Source: Clostridium sp. 'deep sea' (GTDB lineage: Bacteria > Bacillota > UBA994 > PWPR01). From it: DNA of 64,000 nucleotides. Positions 9,313 to 21,784 of this stretch are shown here, in pieces. The stretch lies in the NCBI RefSeq assembly GCF_014931565.1, contig NZ_CP063353.1, positions 62,001 through 126,000 on the forward strand, given 5' to 3'. Position 1 is the stretch's first letter, and each line of letters starts with the position of its first letter. The notes below the pieces were generated by a model. The model had not been told where the DNA came from and did no database searches. It saw only the letters and a program-made list of their open reading frames with translations. Position numbers and translations under genes: made by a program.

Positions 9313-11916
9313 ATGTTTAAATCACTAAAGATTGGCATAAAAATTACGCTTACAACTGTTGTTTTAACTGCCCTCATTTTAGTTATAGCTTTTGGTTACT
9401 TAATTAATTCTAGTGTGCAAAAAGATATAACACAGGCTAAACAGTATGCAAACTCTTTAGCTAAAGACAATGCATCAATGATGGTACAAACGTTTGATGA
9501 TGTTTACATTACTCTCAATACCTTAGCGGATGTATTTGATGGCTACAAAGACATAGCAGCTAGTAGACGTAGAGATTACTTCAATATGCAAATGAAAAAT
9601 GTAGTTGAGCAGAACTCTAATTTGTTAGGAGTTTGGACTGTATGGGAACCTAATGCCTTAGATAACTACGATTATAAATATAAGAATGCAAAAGCCCATG
9701 ATAAAACAGGTAGATTTATACCTTATTGGATAAGAATAAATGGTGAAGTTGTAGCAGAGCAGTGTAAGGGTTATAACACAGCTGGCGCTGGAGACTATTA
9801 CTTGTTAGCAAAAAACTCTGGAGATGTTATTATAACTGAACCATACCTGTATGAGACCCATGGCAATACATTCAAGGCTGTAACATTATCTTTTCCTATT
9901 AAGGATGATGACGGTAATGTTTTAGCAGTAATAGGTGGCGAAATGTCTTTAGAGTCACTAGATCATTTTCAGTTTAGTGTTGGCAGCTATAAAGACCCAC
10001 AGTTCTTTATGATAACTAATGAGGGTGAATTTATAGTACACAATAACCAAAATGTTAAAGGAAAACATCTTGATATTTGTGGTTTGCCAGATGATATTTA
10101 TCAGAATACCTTAAATGCTATTAAAAAGGGCGTGCCTCTTAGTTATGAAGAACAGAGCATCGCAACAGGACTTCAGAGCCTAATTTGTTTTAACCCTGTT
10201 AATATAGGTGAAACAAAAACACCATGGGCAATTGGTTTGGTACTGCCAATGAAAGAAATAACAGCAAACTCAAGGTCTGAGGCTTATATGTTAGCCTTAA
10301 TTGGTTTTTTAATTCTGCTAATGATTGCTGGAGCTACAGCACTTTCTGTTAACAGAATTGTTTCACATCCTATTAAAAATATTGTTGCCCAAGCTGACCT
10401 ATTGGCTATTGGTAATGTTAATTTTGATATAAATACTGAAAATATAAATCAGGATGAAATAGGTAAACTAACTTTATCATTTAAGCAATTAGCAGAAAAT
10501 ATAAAAAATGTATCTTTAAATGCCCAAGAAATTGCTAATGGAAACCTAGATATAGCTATTAAAGCAAAATCCGATGATGATACATTATCAAAAAGTATGC
10601 AGCTAATAATTGATTCTGTAAAAGAACTAATAATAGAAGCCAATATGTTAACTAGAGAAGCGATTGCTGGTAATATGGCAGCCCGTGGCAAAACAGATAA
10701 ATTAAAAGGGGGATATAAAGAGGTGCTAGATGGTGTTAATAAAACTTTAGCAGCTATAAATACCCCAATTAGTGAATCTCTACAGGCCCTAGATGAACTA
10801 GCTAAAGGTAACTTATCTATTAGAGTTACAGGGCAGTATGAGGGTGATTTTGAGCATATTAAAAACTCTGTAAATACTGTAGCAACTGAAATAAATGGTT
10901 ATATTGCTGAGATGTCTCAGGTGCTTTCACAAATGGCTAACAGCGATTTAAATGTGAATATTGATCGTAATTACTTAGGAGATTTTAGTAAAATGAAGGA
11001 CGCTCTTAACTATATAATTAAATCATTTAATGATATAGTTGCAGAAATTAAGCAGTCTTCAGAGCAGGTTGGTTCGGGTGCCAGAGAGGTCTCAGACTCA
11101 AGTCAAAGCTTATCACAGGGTGCAACTGAACAGGCTAGTTCAGTTGAAGAAATGTCAGCAACAATAACTCAAGTTTCAGAGCAAACCAAGCAAAATGCTG
11201 TAAATGCTAATAACGCAAATGAGATTGCTAATAGTACGAAGGCAATGGCTGAAGAAGGCAATTATCAAATGCAAAGCATGTTAGAGTCTATGAATGCTAT
11301 AAATGAATCATCTAAAAATATCTCTAAAATAATTAAAGTTATTGATGATATTGCTTTTCAAACTAATATATTAGCCCTAAATGCCGCTGTAGAGGCAGCA
11401 AGAGCAGGTGAACACGGAAAAGGATTTGCTGTAGTTGCTGAAGAAGTAAGAAGCTTGGCTGCTCGCAGTGCTGAGGCAGCTAAAGAAACAACAGAACTAA
11501 TTGATGACTCAATTAAGCAGGTTAATGAAGGTACATTAACTGCTAATGAAACAGCTAGTTCTTTGGCAGAAATTGTAACCAGTATAAATGAAGTTAGTAG
11601 TATTGTTGAGGATATAGCAAATGCCTCAAATGAGCAAGCATCTGCTATAGCTCAAATTAATGATGGTATAATACAGGTATCAGAGGTAACACAGTCTAAT
11701 ACTGCTACATCAGAGCAAAGTGCCTCAGCCAGTGAAGAAATGGCGGCACAAGCAGAGTATCTTCAGAGCTTGGTAAGCCAGTTTACACTAAAAGGAACAG
11801 CTTTAAATCACCATACAATCAAAAAAGAAACAAAAACTGTCAAAGCTAATAAGGAAAACAATAAAGAATCTGTTATTGAAATATCTCTAGACGACTCTGA
11901 TTTTGGTAAGTATTAA
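9313..11916 (+). CDS. Methyl-accepting chemotaxis protein with dCache-type sensor
   Basis: Transmembrane chemoreceptor of 867 residues. A signal anchor (about 11-31) is followed by a large extracellular Cache-like sensor (about 40-315, with [20 protein letters not shown]), a second membrane segment (about 325-345), HAMP, and two further HAMP-like linker repeats (about 400-585). The long cytoplasmic coiled coil follows. The hairpin tip [40 protein letters not shown] is canonical and should bind CheA and CheW. The protein ends in LDDSDFGKY, a tail shared with two other receptors here. The ATG follows AGGGAGATTTAGGAGC. The cheW gene follows after 24 nt. The ligand is unknown. Confidence 0.95.
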   Translation: MFKSLKIGIKITLTTVVLTALILVIAFGYLINSSVQKDITQAKQYANSLAKDNASMMVQTFDDVYITLNTLADVFDGYKDIAASRRRDYFNMQMKNVVEQNSNLLGVWTVWEPNALDNYDYKYKNAKAHDKTGRFIPYWIRINGEVVAEQCKGYNTAGAGDYYLLAKNSGDVIITEPYLYETHGNTFKAVTLSFPIKDDDGNVLAVIGGEMSLESLDHFQFSVGSYKDPQFFMITNEGEFIVHNNQNVKGKHLDICGLPDDIYQNTLNAIKKGVPLSYEEQSIATGLQSLICFNPVNIGETKTPWAIGLVLPMKEITANSRSEAYMLALIGFLILLMIAGATALSVNRIVSHPIKNIVAQADLLAIGNVNFDINTENINQDEIGKLTLSFKQLAENIKNVSLNAQEIANGNLDIAIKAKSDDDTLSKSMQLIIDSVKELIIEANMLTREAIAGNMAARGKTDKLKGGYKEVLDGVNKTLAAINTPISESLQALDELAKGNLSIRVTGQYEGDFEHIKNSVNTVATEINGYIAEMSQVLSQMANSDLNVNIDRNYLGDFSKMKDALNYIIKSFNDIVAEIKQSSEQVGSGAREVSDSSQSLSQGATEQASSVEEMSATITQVSEQTKQNAVNANNANEIANSTKAMAEEGNYQMQSMLESMNAINESSKNISKIIKVIDDIAFQTNILALNAAVEAARAGEHGKGFAVVAEEVRSLAARSAEAAKETTELIDDSIKQVNEGTLTANETASSLAEIVTSINEVSSIVEDIANASNEQASAIAQINDGIIQVSEVTQSNTATSEQSASASEEMAAQAEYLQSLVSQFTLKGTALNHHTIKKETKTVKANKENNKESVIEISLDDSDFGKY

Positions 11917-11940
11917 TACTAAATAGATAGGAGAGATACT

Positions 11941-12384
11941 ATGTATAATGCAAGCGATAATAATACCCAAAAAGGCAAAAACTTAACCTTTATAGTTAAT
12001 AATGAGACCTATGGAATAGACATAAAGTATGTTAGGCAAATTATTGGAGTTCAAAAAATAACCATTATTCCCAATCAACCAAAGTACTTAAAAGGTGTAA
12101 TTAATCTTAGAGGAGAAATAGTACCGGTTATGGATGTAAGTTTGCGCTTTGGTAAAGACGAAATAGCTTTTGATGATAGAACTTGCTTTATTGTAGTTGA
12201 TATAGATAACACAACAGTTGGCTTAATTGTAGAAAGAGTATCAGAAGTTATTGTACTTAACGATGAAAATATCTCTGATCCACCAGACTTTAATAATGAT
12301 ATGAGTAATCGTTTTGTTAGAGGAATTGGCAAGATTGGTGATGAAGTGTATATTTTATTAAATAGTAGCGAGCTGTTAAAATAG
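11941..12384 (+). CDS. cheW: Chemotaxis coupling protein CheW (copy 1)
   Basis: CheW links receptors to the CheA kinase. A single CheW domain fills the 147 residues, with the typical YGIDIKYVRQIIG, PNQPKYLKGVINLRGEIVPVMDVSLRFG and RTCFIVVDI segments. AGGAG lies eight bases before the ATG. It forms a unit with the receptor just upstream, and a strong terminator follows. Two other cheW genes are in the window (18437 and 23960), so arrays of different composition are possible. Confidence 0.95.
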   Translation: MYNASDNNTQKGKNLTFIVNNETYGIDIKYVRQIIGVQKITIIPNQPKYLKGVINLRGEIVPVMDVSLRFGKDEIAFDDRTCFIVVDIDNTTVGLIVERVSEVIVLNDENISDPPDFNNDMSNRFVRGIGKIGDEVYILLNSSELLK

Positions 12385-12477
12385 GTTAAACATTATTTTT
12401 ACTATACTAAAATATAAAGTATAGCCCACTAAATAAGCGATATATTATTTAAATGAATACCTTAGTCAACTTTATTT

Positions 12478-12512
12478 AGCAAGTATTTTACAAATACTTG
12501 CTATTTTTTTTA
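12478..12512 (+). terminator. Rho-independent terminator after cheW copy 1
   Basis: Eleven-base perfect stem, AGCAAGTATTT at 12478-12488 and AAATACTTGCT at 12492-12502, with a three-base loop, then A and nine T. Confidence 0.92.
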
Positions 12513-12623
12513 TCCATATTATTTATATATAGCTAAATATACAAAAATAGTATTATTACAATAATAACTACTTTATTAATGTAAAAATTAAACAATAACA
12601 TTAAATTAATTGTTAAAAAATAG

Positions 12624-12651
12624 TTAAGTGTTGATAAATTTTACCGATTAA
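12624..12651 (+). promoter_or_regulatory. Sigma-D (FliA) promoter for the second chemoreceptor
   Basis: TTAA at 12624-12627, 16-base spacer, CCGATTAA at 12644-12651, about 120 bases before the receptor start. Confidence 0.65.
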
Positions 12652-12771
12652 TTAGTCAGTGGACTGATTAAGCATAACTGTGTTCTTTGGCTAAAGAGAT
12701 AAAAGGTACTTTTTACAGTATTGAGTCACAAGGTATTATGCTTAAAATATTAAATTGAGGGTGGCTATATA

Positions 12772-14961
12772 ATGTTATGGTTGAAGGATTTAAAAATTGC
12801 AACTAAATTAAGAATGCTTGTAGCAGTAGGCCTAATAGTGGTGTTAGTTATGTGTGGTGTAACTTATTACTCACTTAATGACTTAAAAACACTACAAGAG
12901 AAGAACTACGCTGGCTCATCGATAGCTATATATGCTACTGAGGGATCTTCAATTGGAGCTAGACTTTATCAAGTAATTGCAGACTCAATTATTAATAGAG
13001 ACATAGAAGAATCAGAGGTACTATGGCAGTCAGAAAAAGTAAAGGCTCTTGAGTTAATTAACAAAATTAAAAATAATAGTATATCTGAAGAAGACCTTAA
13101 GCTAATAAACGAAGCTAAGCTTGCTTTAGAAGATTTAATAGATATTTACGAAAATAAAATGTTACCTGCATTAAGTAAAACAAAATACACAACAACTGAA
13201 ATAAAAAACCTACATAGTGATTTAGATAATAAATTTAAACAAATACAAGTTCCCTTAGCAAGCATAACAGCTAAAATGAATGGTAATATGCAAGCACTAG
13301 GAGATGAATTTACTAATACAAGTAAAGCATTAATGAAGAAGTTAATATATTTGAGTGTTATAGCAATATTCTTAATGGTAGGGCTGTCATTACTAATAAT
13401 TAATTTAATTATAAAGCCTATTAGCGTACTAGTAGATGTCTCCAATAAACTAGCTAAAGGTGATGTTAATATTGGTGTTGAGCAAATAACTAAAGACGAG
13501 GTTGGCATTTTAACCGGTGCATTTGCTCAAATAGTCGAAAATATTCATTTGCAATCAGAGATTGCTGAGAGTATTTCAAATGGTGACCTAAGTATGGAAA
13601 TTGTTCCTAAATCAGAGGGTGATATACTCTCTAAGAGTATGAAAAAAATTGTAGAAACCCTTAATGATCTTGTAACTGAAACAGGTAAATTAACTACCTC
13701 AGCTATTCAAGGTGATTTAGATACTCGAGCTAATATTACATTATTTAACGGGGTTTATGAGGATATAGTTTATGGAGTAAATCAAACACTCGATGCCATA
13801 ATGATACCTATAGAGGAGTCATTAGAGGCCTTGAGCGAGTTGGCAGAGGGTAACTTAGATGCTCGAGTAGATGGTGATTATCGGGGCGACTTTGCTCGTA
13901 TTCAGGACTCAGTTAATACTACAGCTTCTGAGATTCAAAATTATATTAAAGAAATATCTACAGTACTAGATCAAATTGCCAACAATAACTTAGATGTTGA
14001 AATAAATAGTAACTTCTTAGGAGATTTTAAACAACTTCGCGACTCTATTAATACCATTATAAATTCATTAAATCAAATCATTGGTGAGATTCAAGAATCA
14101 TCAGGACATGTTGAATCTGGAGCCAGAGAGGTTTCAAATGCCAGTCAAAATCTTTCAAATGGTGCTGCTGAACAGGCCAGTTCAGTTGAAGAAATGTCTG
14201 CAACCATTACTGAGGTAGCAGAACAAACACGTGAGAACGCCAATAATGCTAACCAGGCCAATGAAATAGCTACTACAGCAAAAGCAATGGCTGAAGAAGG
14301 CAATGAACAAATGAAAGATATGTTAGAAGCAATGGAAGAAATGAATATTGCATCTAAAAACATTGGTAAAATTATTAAAGTTATTGATGATATAGCATTC
14401 CAAACCAATATCTTAGCGTTAAATGCTGCTGTAGAAGCTGCAAGAGCTGGTGAGCATGGTAAAGGCTTTGCTGTTGTAGCTGAAGAAGTAAGAAGTTTGG
14501 CTGCCAGAAGTGCTGAAGCAGCTAAAGAAACAACTGATTTAATTGATACCTCAATTAAAAAAGTAAAAGATGGTACCCAAATGGCTGCCGAAACAGCAAG
14601 TGCTTTAGCTGAAATAGTAAATGGAATAACAGATGTTAGTGTTATTGTAGATGATATAGCTAATGCTTCTAACGAACAGGCAAGCGCAATAGCTCAAATT
14701 AATGACGGGATAATGCAAATATCAACTGTTACACAATCTAACACTTCAACAGCTGAAGAAAGTGCTTCTGCTAGTGAGCAAATGGCTGCTCAAGCTGAGT
14801 ACCTGCAAAATTTATTACAAAAATTTGTTACTAAAGCAACAATCAATGCTCATAAAATAGAGTTAGTTACCGCAACTAAGGCAGTTGCAGCAACAAGTGA
14901 TGTTGTTAATAATAAGGACCTTGAAATAACCTTAGATGATGAAGAGTTTGGAAAGTATTAA
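12772..14961 (+). CDS. Methyl-accepting chemotaxis protein, helical-bundle sensor
   Basis: Chemoreceptor of 729 residues with a smaller extracellular domain than its upstream neighbour. The first membrane segment (about 15-35) is followed by a mostly helical region (about 40-190) resembling four-helix-bundle sensors, a second membrane segment (about 192-214), HAMP plus HAMP-like repeats, and a canonical signalling tip ([28 protein letters not shown]). It ends with [11 protein letters not shown]. The cytoplasmic half is very close to that of the receptors at 9313 and 19410, so these are recent paralogues that differ mainly in the sensor. It is monocistronic, with its own promoter candidate and terminator. 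Confidence 0.94.
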   Translation: MLWLKDLKIATKLRMLVAVGLIVVLVMCGVTYYSLNDLKTLQEKNYAGSSIAIYATEGSSIGARLYQVIADSIINRDIEESEVLWQSEKVKALELINKIKNNSISEEDLKLINEAKLALEDLIDIYENKMLPALSKTKYTTTEIKNLHSDLDNKFKQIQVPLASITAKMNGNMQALGDEFTNTSKALMKKLIYLSVIAIFLMVGLSLLIINLIIKPISVLVDVSNKLAKGDVNIGVEQITKDEVGILTGAFAQIVENIHLQSEIAESISNGDLSMEIVPKSEGDILSKSMKKIVETLNDLVTETGKLTTSAIQGDLDTRANITLFNGVYEDIVYGVNQTLDAIMIPIEESLEALSELAEGNLDARVDGDYRGDFARIQDSVNTTASEIQNYIKEISTVLDQIANNNLDVEINSNFLGDFKQLRDSINTIINSLNQIIGEIQESSGHVESGAREVSNASQNLSNGAAEQASSVEEMSATITEVAEQTRENANNANQANEIATTAKAMAEEGNEQMKDMLEAMEEMNIASKNIGKIIKVIDDIAFQTNILALNAAVEAARAGEHGKGFAVVAEEVRSLAARSAEAAKETTDLIDTSIKKVKDGTQMAAETASALAEIVNGITDVSVIVDDIANASNEQASAIAQINDGIMQISTVTQSNTSTAEESASASEQMAAQAEYLQNLLQKFVTKATINAHKIELVTATKAVAATSDVVNNKDLEITLDDEEFGKY

Positions 14962-14998
14962 AGATAATTTTTAAACTGATAAGACTAAACATATAGTT

Positions 14999-15029
14999 AA
15001 GGAGTTGTTACCAAAGCAACTCCTTTATT
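14999..15029 (+). terminator. Terminator-like hairpin after the second chemoreceptor
   Basis: AAGGAGTTG at 14999-15007 pairs with CAACTCCTT at 15017-15025. The following TTATTA is only a weak T run. Confidence 0.65.
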
Positions 15030-15143
15030 ACTTAAGTAGAGCTATTGCTAATATTCAATAAATTTAAGTAATTGAAGATAAATTTAAGAATAGTAAAATA
15101 AATTAAATAATTTTACAAATGTAAATTTATTTGTATTTTAGTA

Positions 15144-15170
15144 TTAATATTCATAATAAAGTGACGATAA
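15144..15170 (+). promoter_or_regulatory. Possible sigma-D promoter for the third chemoreceptor
   Basis: TTAA at 15144-15147, 16-base spacer, ACGATAA at 15164-15170 (first C of CCGATAA replaced by A). It is about 145 bases before the receptor start in an otherwise empty gap. Confidence 0.45.
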
Positions 15171-15314
15171 GATAAGTGAAGTTAATAATCAAAGTGCCTT
15201 AAAAGTATAAGTTTAATAAATTTGCACCAGGTATTTTGGTATCAAAATACTATAAGTTGCCATTGTATAAAATAGATAAATATTTTCTTAAAAACTTTTA
15301 TAGGAGAAGCGATA

Positions 15315-18300
15315 ATGAACTTTTTAAAAGAAATGAAGCTGGGAGCAAGAATAAGTTTTTCAACAGTAGCTATTACGGGATTAATATTTTTAGTTCTTAT
15401 TTCTTACATACTTTATACTTTTAATAATAATGAGCTAAATAGTGCCTACGAATATAGTGAAGTTTTAGCTAAAGAAAATGCATCCATGGTCGAAGGAGAG
15501 CTTAAACAGGCTTTAGATAGCGCCAGAACATTGGCTCAATCCTTTACAGGTTACAAAGATATTAATGAAAATGATCGTAGAGAATACTATAATTCAATGC
15601 TAAAACATGTTTTAATTGCTAATAAGAATTATTGGAGTGTTTGGAGTTGTTGGGAGCCAAATAGCATTGACAAATTAGATAAAAAATATGTTAATAAAGA
15701 TGGACATGATGCAACCGGTAGATTTATTCCTGCATACACACGCTCTGTGTGTGATGTTGTTTTAGAGCCTTTAGTTGGTTATGAAAATGGTGTTAGGGAT
15801 TATTATAGTAATATAAAAAAGAATAAAACAGAAATTATTTTAAACCCTTATGAGTTTGTTTCTAATGGAAAAGAGAGAACCATGACCTCTATTGTTGTTC
15901 CTATAAATGACGATAATGGAAAGTTTTTAGGGGTAGTTGGTATTGATATTTCATTAACTGCTTTAAACGTTTTACCATATAACTTAGGCAAATATGATGA
16001 GAGCTATTATTTCTTAATGTCTAATAATGGTGAGTATGTAGTGCATGATGAAAAATTAATAGGGCATAATTTTGGTGAGACTTCCTATAAACATAAACTT
16101 GGGGGAGATGTTCTTAAAACAATTAGTAAAGGTGAAAGTTTTAGTTATAAAGCACAAAGTAGTTATAAGTATAAAAAATGCTGGTTCTCCTATGTGCCTG
16201 TAAAAATAGGCAATACCAATACTCCATGGGTATTTAGCTTAGTTATTCCAATGAATCAAATTACAAAACAAGCTAGTGGATCTTTGCTGGTATTATGTTT
16301 AATATTAATAGTTGTGTTAGCAGCAATTGGTTTTGCTATAGTAATAGTAATATCTAAACAAGTTACTAAACCTATTGCAAACTTAGTGGAACAAGCCAAT
16401 ATCTTAGCTACAGGTGATACTCATATAAAAATTGATACATCCTCTAAAGATGAAATTGGTGACTTAATGCGTGCTTTTGATGCTTTAGTAAAAAATATTA
16501 AACAACAAGCACGTAATGCTGAGCAGATTGCCCGAGGTAATTTAAAACTACAGATTAAACCTAAATCAAATAAAGATGTACTATCAAAAAGCATGCAATA
16601 TGTAGTAAGAACATTAAATAAACTAGTCTCTGAGGCAGATACTTTAACTAACGCTGCTGTAGAGGGTGATTTAACAATTAGAGGAAATGCAGACTCCTTT
16701 AAAGGTGGTTATAAAGAAATAGTAGCCGGTTTTAACAAAACTTTAGATAAAATGGTTACCCCAATAAATGAAGCAGCCATAGTACTAAACCAACTAGATC
16801 AAGGAAACTTAGGTGCCAGAATGACTGGTAATTATCGAGGCGATTTCGATAAGATCAAAACTGCCGTTAATGCAACAGGAAAAGAATTGCAGGCATACAT
16901 AGCTGAAATGTCTGAAGTATTAACTAAATTATCTAGTAAAAATCTAAATGTAGAGATACATAGAGAATACATGGGTGACTTCAACCAAATGAAGGTAGCA
17001 ATTAACCATATAATTGATTCATTTAATCTTATGGCATCCGAGATGCAAAATGCTGCTGAGCAAGTAGAGTTAGGTGCTACTGAGGTTGCGAGTACTAGCC
17101 AAGTATTATCACAGGGCGCGGCTGAACAGGCAAGTACAGTACAAGAAATTTCAGCTACAATCACACAAGTCGCAAGTCAAACAAGGCAAAATGCTGAAAA
17201 TGCTAACAACGCTAATGACATTTCAATAGAAGCAAGAGAACAAGCTGAGTTAGGTAATCAAAAAATGCAAGATATGTTATTAGCTATGAATGGAATTGAT
17301 GAATCATCTAACAATATATCTAAAATAATTAGAGTAATTGATGGTATTGCCTTTCAAACTCGAATTTTATCCTTAAATGCCGCTGTTGAGGCTGCAAAAG
17401 CTGGTGAATTTGGTAGGGGTTTTGCAGTAGTTGCTGACGAGGTACGTAACTTAGCAACAAGAAGTGCCAATGCTGCTCAAGAAACAACAGACCTAATAGA
17501 AGATACCTTAAATAAGGTAGAGCAGGGTAAGAGTATTGCTAATAATACAGCTAAAGCACTTTCTCAAATAGTGGGTAGAATAACAGAGGCTGGTGAAATA
17601 GTAGAAGAGATAGCAGAGGCATCTTTAGAGCAGTCTGCTGCTATAGATGAAATTGGAGCAGGTATATTAGAGGTTTCTAAAGTTACCCAATCTAACTCAA
17701 CTACGGCTGAACAGAGTGCAACAGCTAGCCAAAATATGTCTAAACAAGCTCAAATGCTTAATGACTTAATAAGTGAGTTTAGCCTTAAAGATAAAGAAAT
17801 AGATAAAGATATGCTGTTTGCAGAAATAGAAGCAGCTAAAGCGAGAGCTGAAGCAGCAGCTGATGACTTAAGAAATGACAATAATTATGATTTAACAACA
17901 AAAGACTCATCTTTAATAAATAATGAAGATCAGATAAAGCTTGACTCAGAAATAGAAAATTCTGAGTTAGCAGGTATAGATGATCATTTAGAACTCAGTG
18001 AAAATATAACAACAGAAAAAAATGATGATACAATTAACAATGAGTCAAATAATGATATACAAGCCAAGATAACTGAGGTTATTGATGATGTAGTTAAAGA
18101 TATTAGCGAAGAAGAGCAAACAGCTAATATAGAGTTAGCTCAAGAAGACAATGAGGAATTTGATTTTTCATTTTTAGATGATGATGAAGAACCTCAAATT
18201 CAAGAGCGAGAAGAAGAAATAAAGGTTATTGATGATTTTGCAGATGAGATAGATAAAGAACAAGTAAATGATATATTACAGAGTGTTTTAGGTAACAATG

Positions 18301-18416
18301 TTGAAAAGAAAAAAGAAAACTTAGCTAAAGATAATAAATTGAAAAATGGGTTTATGGACTTTGGCAACAAGCTAAAAAATAAATTTGAAAAATTGAGCAA
18401 AAAGAAAGATGATTAA
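15315..18416 (+). CDS. Divergent dCache chemoreceptor with long acidic C-terminal extension
   Basis: Receptor of 1033 residues. It has an N-terminal anchor, a Cache-like extracellular sensor ([19 protein letters not shown]), a second membrane segment (about 322-347), HAMP and HAMP-like repeats, and a signalling domain whose tip differs from its paralogues ([29 protein letters not shown]). After the signalling domain comes about 200 residues of low-complexity, Asp/Glu/Asn-rich sequence, ending in a basic helix ([16 protein letters not shown]). It lacks the LDDxxFGKY tail of the other receptors. AGGAG precedes the ATG. The cheW copy 2 gene follows directly and is probably its dedicated coupler. 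Confidence 0.92.
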   Translation: MNFLKEMKLGARISFSTVAITGLIFLVLISYILYTFNNNELNSAYEYSEVLAKENASMVEGELKQALDSARTLAQSFTGYKDINENDRREYYNSMLKHVLIANKNYWSVWSCWEPNSIDKLDKKYVNKDGHDATGRFIPAYTRSVCDVVLEPLVGYENGVRDYYSNIKKNKTEIILNPYEFVSNGKERTMTSIVVPINDDNGKFLGVVGIDISLTALNVLPYNLGKYDESYYFLMSNNGEYVVHDEKLIGHNFGETSYKHKLGGDVLKTISKGESFSYKAQSSYKYKKCWFSYVPVKIGNTNTPWVFSLVIPMNQITKQASGSLLVLCLILIVVLAAIGFAIVIVISKQVTKPIANLVEQANILATGDTHIKIDTSSKDEIGDLMRAFDALVKNIKQQARNAEQIARGNLKLQIKPKSNKDVLSKSMQYVVRTLNKLVSEADTLTNAAVEGDLTIRGNADSFKGGYKEIVAGFNKTLDKMVTPINEAAIVLNQLDQGNLGARMTGNYRGDFDKIKTAVNATGKELQAYIAEMSEVLTKLSSKNLNVEIHREYMGDFNQMKVAINHIIDSFNLMASEMQNAAEQVELGATEVASTSQVLSQGAAEQASTVQEISATITQVASQTRQNAENANNANDISIEAREQAELGNQKMQDMLLAMNGIDESSNNISKIIRVIDGIAFQTRILSLNAAVEAAKAGEFGRGFAVVADEVRNLATRSANAAQETTDLIEDTLNKVEQGKSIANNTAKALSQIVGRITEAGEIVEEIAEASLEQSAAIDEIGAGILEVSKVTQSNSTTAEQSATASQNMSKQAQMLNDLISEFSLKDKEIDKDMLFAEIEAAKARAEAAADDLRNDNNYDLTTKDSSLINNEDQIKLDSEIENSELAGIDDHLELSENITTEKNDDTINNESNNDIQAKITEVIDDVVKDISEEEQTANIELAQEDNEEFDFSFLDDDEEPQIQEREEEIKVIDDFADEIDKEQVNDILQSVLGNNVEKKKENLAKDNKLKNGFMDFGNKLKNKFEKLSKKKDD

Positions 18417-18436
18417 TGTCAAAAGGAGAGGTAAAC

Positions 18437-18940
18437 ATGAGTGATTATGCAGTAAGTTCAATAGTTGCATCAGCAGATTCTCATGCAGATAAAAAACTAA
18501 CTTTTATGGTAGCAGGTGTTACCTACGGAATTGACATTGGTTTTGTTCGACAAATTAGGTTTGGTGTCTCCAAAATAACTAAAATACCTCAGCAACCTGT
18601 GTATGTAAAGGGTGTTGTAAATCTACGAGGTCAAATTGTACCTATTATAGATATGCATTTAAGATTTAATAAAGCACCTGTTGAGTATCATGATAGAACC
18701 TGTGCAATCATTTTAAACATTGATGATATTGTTGTTGGCATTATTGTTGATGCAGTAACTGAAGTAATTAACATTAGTGAAAAAGATATTGCAGTAGTTC
18801 CTGAATTTGATCAAGGTATTAAACAAGATTTTGTTAAGGGAATTGCCAAAGTAAATGAAAATGTTATTATTATCTTAGAAGCACATGAAATAGTAAAACA
18901 CGATAAAGAAACCTACAACAATGTAGTGAGTAAAAAATAA
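18437..18940 (+). CDS. cheW: Chemotaxis coupling protein CheW (copy 2)
   Basis: A 167-residue CheW domain protein with a short N-terminal extension and a C-terminal extension (VKHDKETYNNVVSKK) compared with the other two copies. Core segments YGIDIGFVRQIRFG, PQQPVYVKGVVNLRGQIVPIIDMHLRF and RTCAIILNI are conserved. An upstream in-frame ATG at 18416 overlaps the receptor stop, but the AGGAG at 18424-18428 is correctly spaced only for ATG 18437, so I chose that start. Its sequence departs from the other CheW copies, as its partner receptor does from the other receptors. Confidence 0.92.
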   Translation: MSDYAVSSIVASADSHADKKLTFMVAGVTYGIDIGFVRQIRFGVSKITKIPQQPVYVKGVVNLRGQIVPIIDMHLRFNKAPVEYHDRTCAIILNIDDIVVGIIVDAVTEVINISEKDIAVVPEFDQGIKQDFVKGIAKVNENVIIILEAHEIVKHDKETYNNVVSKK

Positions 18941-18980
18941 ACTTAGTATTAAAAAAATCTAATATAAATTAGTAAAATTA

Positions 18981-19017
18981 GGTGGCTCCTGTACTAAATG
19001 GGAGTCATTTTTTTTTA
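18981..19017 (+). terminator. Rho-independent terminator after cheW copy 2
   Basis: TGGCTCC at 18983-18989 pairs with GGAGTCA at 19001-19007 (one G-T pair), followed by nine T. Confidence 0.8.
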
Positions 19018-19102
19018 TAAACCAATACACTCACTTCTATTTAAAGTTAAAGGTAATTTAAAAAGCCATATATTACTAATGAATTATTATGGTGAAAAGT
19101 GT

Positions 19103-19130
19103 TAAAAAAAACAAGTTTACTACCGAAGAA
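19103..19130 (+). promoter_or_regulatory. Sigma-D promoter for the fourth chemoreceptor
   Basis: TAAA at 19103-19106, 16-base spacer, CCGAAGAA at 19123-19130. It is about 280 bases before the start codon, so a long untranslated leader is implied. I see no ORF in that leader. Confidence 0.55.
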
Positions 19131-19409
19131 TACTATATAGAACATATTGCTATGAAAAGGTAGGTGAACATATACATAAGCCATATGTTTATAATAAAAG
19201 TCACTAAAACAGCAAACTGTTTAAAAATTTAATATAACTATAAGAAGCTATAGTTAGAAAAAATACAGATACAGATATAGATATATAAATAAGGATTTTA
19301 ATTGTTAAAAGGGGAATAGAATTGCTTAAAACTTATCTACCTTAAACCTAGGTAATCGGTATTTTATTACTTATGTTTAAATCTAAACAATTAAAGGAGA
19401 AAGCATAAT

Positions 19410-21617
19410 ATGAAATGGTTTCTAAATCAAAAAATTGCCTTCAAGCTTCTTTCAAGTTTTATTATAGTTGCATTAGTGTCGGTTGGAGTAGGTGCCTTAG
19501 CTGTAAAAAACATGACAAACTTAGTGAAATCTAGCGATGAAATGTATGAAAAAATGACTGTACCAATAGAGCAATTAGGTTACATATCAAAACTATTTGA
19601 GGAAGTTCATTCTGTTTTAAGAGATATGATAGAAGCAGATAGTGAAAAAGATGTAAAAAAATATGAGTCAGCTTATCATACAATAAGAGAGCAGTTTGGG
19701 ATTCATGTTACAGAACTAGAAAAACATATAGACTCAGCAGAAATGAAAACTAAGTACCAAGAATTTTTAAACGCCAGAACCATTTACGCAAATTCACTTA
19801 ATAATGTTTTAGAACTAATAGCTGATAATCAGGATAAACAAGCTTTTTATGAGATAGGTGAAAACGGTAGCTTGGGAAAAGCTATTGTAGTAGAACGTAA
19901 TACAATAAAAGAGTTGGTTAATCAAAAAATTAAAGAGGCCAATGATCAAGCAATAGCAAATAGAGCCCAAGCCAATAAAGCATATAAAATAATGGCATTA
20001 TTTATTGCAATGGGAGCATTAATAGCGATAGTATTGGGTTTACTATTAAGTAATATTATAACAAAACCCCTTAAAAAAGTAGTTAATGCTATTTCTGAAA
20101 TTAGAAAAGGACACTTAAACAATAGGCTACAGCTTAACACCAAGGATGAATTGGGTGAAATGGGTGAAGTTATTGATGGCTTTGCTGATGATTTACAAAA
20201 TGTAATTGTTGGTTCTATGAAAAGAATATCTCAGGGAGATGTAGATTTTGAGATTGAAATTAAAGATAATAAAGATGAAATTGGACCAGCTTTAGTTCAA
20301 ACTATTAATTCAATTAAGGGTTTAGTTAATGAGGCTCAAATGCTAACTCAATCAGCTGTAGCAGGTGATTTAACTACCCGAGGAGACGTTAGTAAGTTTA
20401 AAGGCAGTTATAGTGAAGTAATTAAAGGTGTTAACGATATCTTAGATGCCATTTCAACACCAGTAGAAGAGTCTATGAACGCTTTAAGTAGTATGGCTGA
20501 GGGTAATCTTAGTGCTCGAGTTAACGGTATTTATCAAGGCGATTTTAGTAAAATTAAAGACTCTGTTAATAGCATGGCAGCACAAATTCAAGGTTATATA
20601 GCTGAGATTGCTGATGTATTATCACAAATGGCAAATAATAACTTTAATGTGGGTATTAACAGAGCTTATATGGGAGACTTCTCTCAACTTAAAGTTTCAA
20701 TTAACGATATTATTAATTCACTAAATGTAGTTGTAAGTGAAATTCAGCAGGTCTCTGATCAGGTTGGGGCAGGAGCGCAAGAGGTAGCAGACTCAAGCCA
20801 AGCATTGTCTGAGGGTTCTACTGAACAAGCCAGTGCTGTAGAAGAAATATCAGCAACAGTAACTCAAGTAGCAGAGCAAACCAGACAAAATGCTATTAAT
20901 GCTAATAATGCCAATGATATAGCCACAAATGCAATGAGTGTAGCAGATGAGGGCAATGTAGAAATGCAAGAAATGTTATTAGCTATGAATGAAATTAATA
21001 TTGCCTCTAGTAATATATCTAAAATAATAAAAGTAATTGATGATATAGCATTCCAAACAAATATATTAGCTCTTAATGCTGCGGTTGAGGCAGCTAGAGC
21101 TGGTGAACACGGCAAGGGATTTGCGGTTGTAGCTGAAGAGGTAAGGAGCTTAGCTGCTAGAAGTGCTGAGGCAGCTAAAGAAACTACTGATTTAATAGAT
21201 ACCTCAATTAAAAAAGTTAATGACGGAACCGCACTTGCTGACGATACAGCCAAAGCTCTAGGTCAAATTGTTAAGAGCATAACAGAGGTTAGCTCAATTG
21301 TTGAGGATATAGCAAATGCATCTAATGAGCAAGCTTCAGCTATAGCACAAATTAATGATGGAATATTACAGGTCTCTGATGTAACACAGGCTAATACAGC
21401 AACGTCAGAGCAAAGTGCCTCAGCTAGTGAAGAGATGGCAGCACAGGCTGAAAACTTAAATAAATTAATATCTCAATTCCAGCTTAAAAACAGTATAGCT
21501 GTTAAATCAATAAAACAAGTAGCTGCCACTACTAAACAAGAACCAACCCGCTCTTCTATTAACAAAAATAATGATATTAAAATAACATTAGATGATATGG
21601 AATTTGGAAAATATTAG
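19410..21617 (+). CDS. Methyl-accepting chemotaxis protein, four-helix-bundle sensor
   Basis: Receptor of 735 residues: first membrane segment about 11-31, helical extracellular domain about 35-188 (four-helix-bundle type, with [30 protein letters not shown]), second membrane segment about 192-213, HAMP and HAMP-like repeats, and a canonical signalling tip. It ends [11 protein letters not shown]. The ATG follows AAAGGAGAAAGC. The cytoplasmic domain is nearly interchangeable with that of the receptors at 9313 and 12772. Confidence 0.94.
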   Translation: MKWFLNQKIAFKLLSSFIIVALVSVGVGALAVKNMTNLVKSSDEMYEKMTVPIEQLGYISKLFEEVHSVLRDMIEADSEKDVKKYESAYHTIREQFGIHVTELEKHIDSAEMKTKYQEFLNARTIYANSLNNVLELIADNQDKQAFYEIGENGSLGKAIVVERNTIKELVNQKIKEANDQAIANRAQANKAYKIMALFIAMGALIAIVLGLLLSNIITKPLKKVVNAISEIRKGHLNNRLQLNTKDELGEMGEVIDGFADDLQNVIVGSMKRISQGDVDFEIEIKDNKDEIGPALVQTINSIKGLVNEAQMLTQSAVAGDLTTRGDVSKFKGSYSEVIKGVNDILDAISTPVEESMNALSSMAEGNLSARVNGIYQGDFSKIKDSVNSMAAQIQGYIAEIADVLSQMANNNFNVGINRAYMGDFSQLKVSINDIINSLNVVVSEIQQVSDQVGAGAQEVADSSQALSEGSTEQASAVEEISATVTQVAEQTRQNAINANNANDIATNAMSVADEGNVEMQEMLLAMNEINIASSNISKIIKVIDDIAFQTNILALNAAVEAARAGEHGKGFAVVAEEVRSLAARSAEAAKETTDLIDTSIKKVNDGTALADDTAKALGQIVKSITEVSSIVEDIANASNEQASAIAQINDGILQVSDVTQANTATSEQSASASEEMAAQAENLNKLISQFQLKNSIAVKSIKQVAATTKQEPTRSSINKNNDIKITLDDMEFGKY

Positions 21618-21636
21618 TAAATAAATATAGAAGTAG

Positions 21637-21658
21637 GGGTCGCTATAATATGCGACCC
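21637..21658 (+). terminator. Hairpin after the fourth chemoreceptor
   Basis: GGGTCGC at 21637-21643 and GCGACCC at 21652-21658 form a seven-base GC-rich stem with eight-base loop. There is no proper T run after it, so its efficiency as a terminator is doubtful. Confidence 0.5.
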
Positions 21659-21784
21659 TAGCTTAACCTTATTATTAATCCAAAAGTATAAGATTAAAAT
21701 CACTATAACCCAAAATATAGAGTATTATATAGATTTAATACAAAAATATCTTATCAACTATTAATAAAGTATATTTTGACAAGT

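Noticed and set aside
15236-15424. Small ORF overlapping the third receptor start
   Set aside because: No ribosome site, overlaps the receptor start in another frame, no recognisable sequence.
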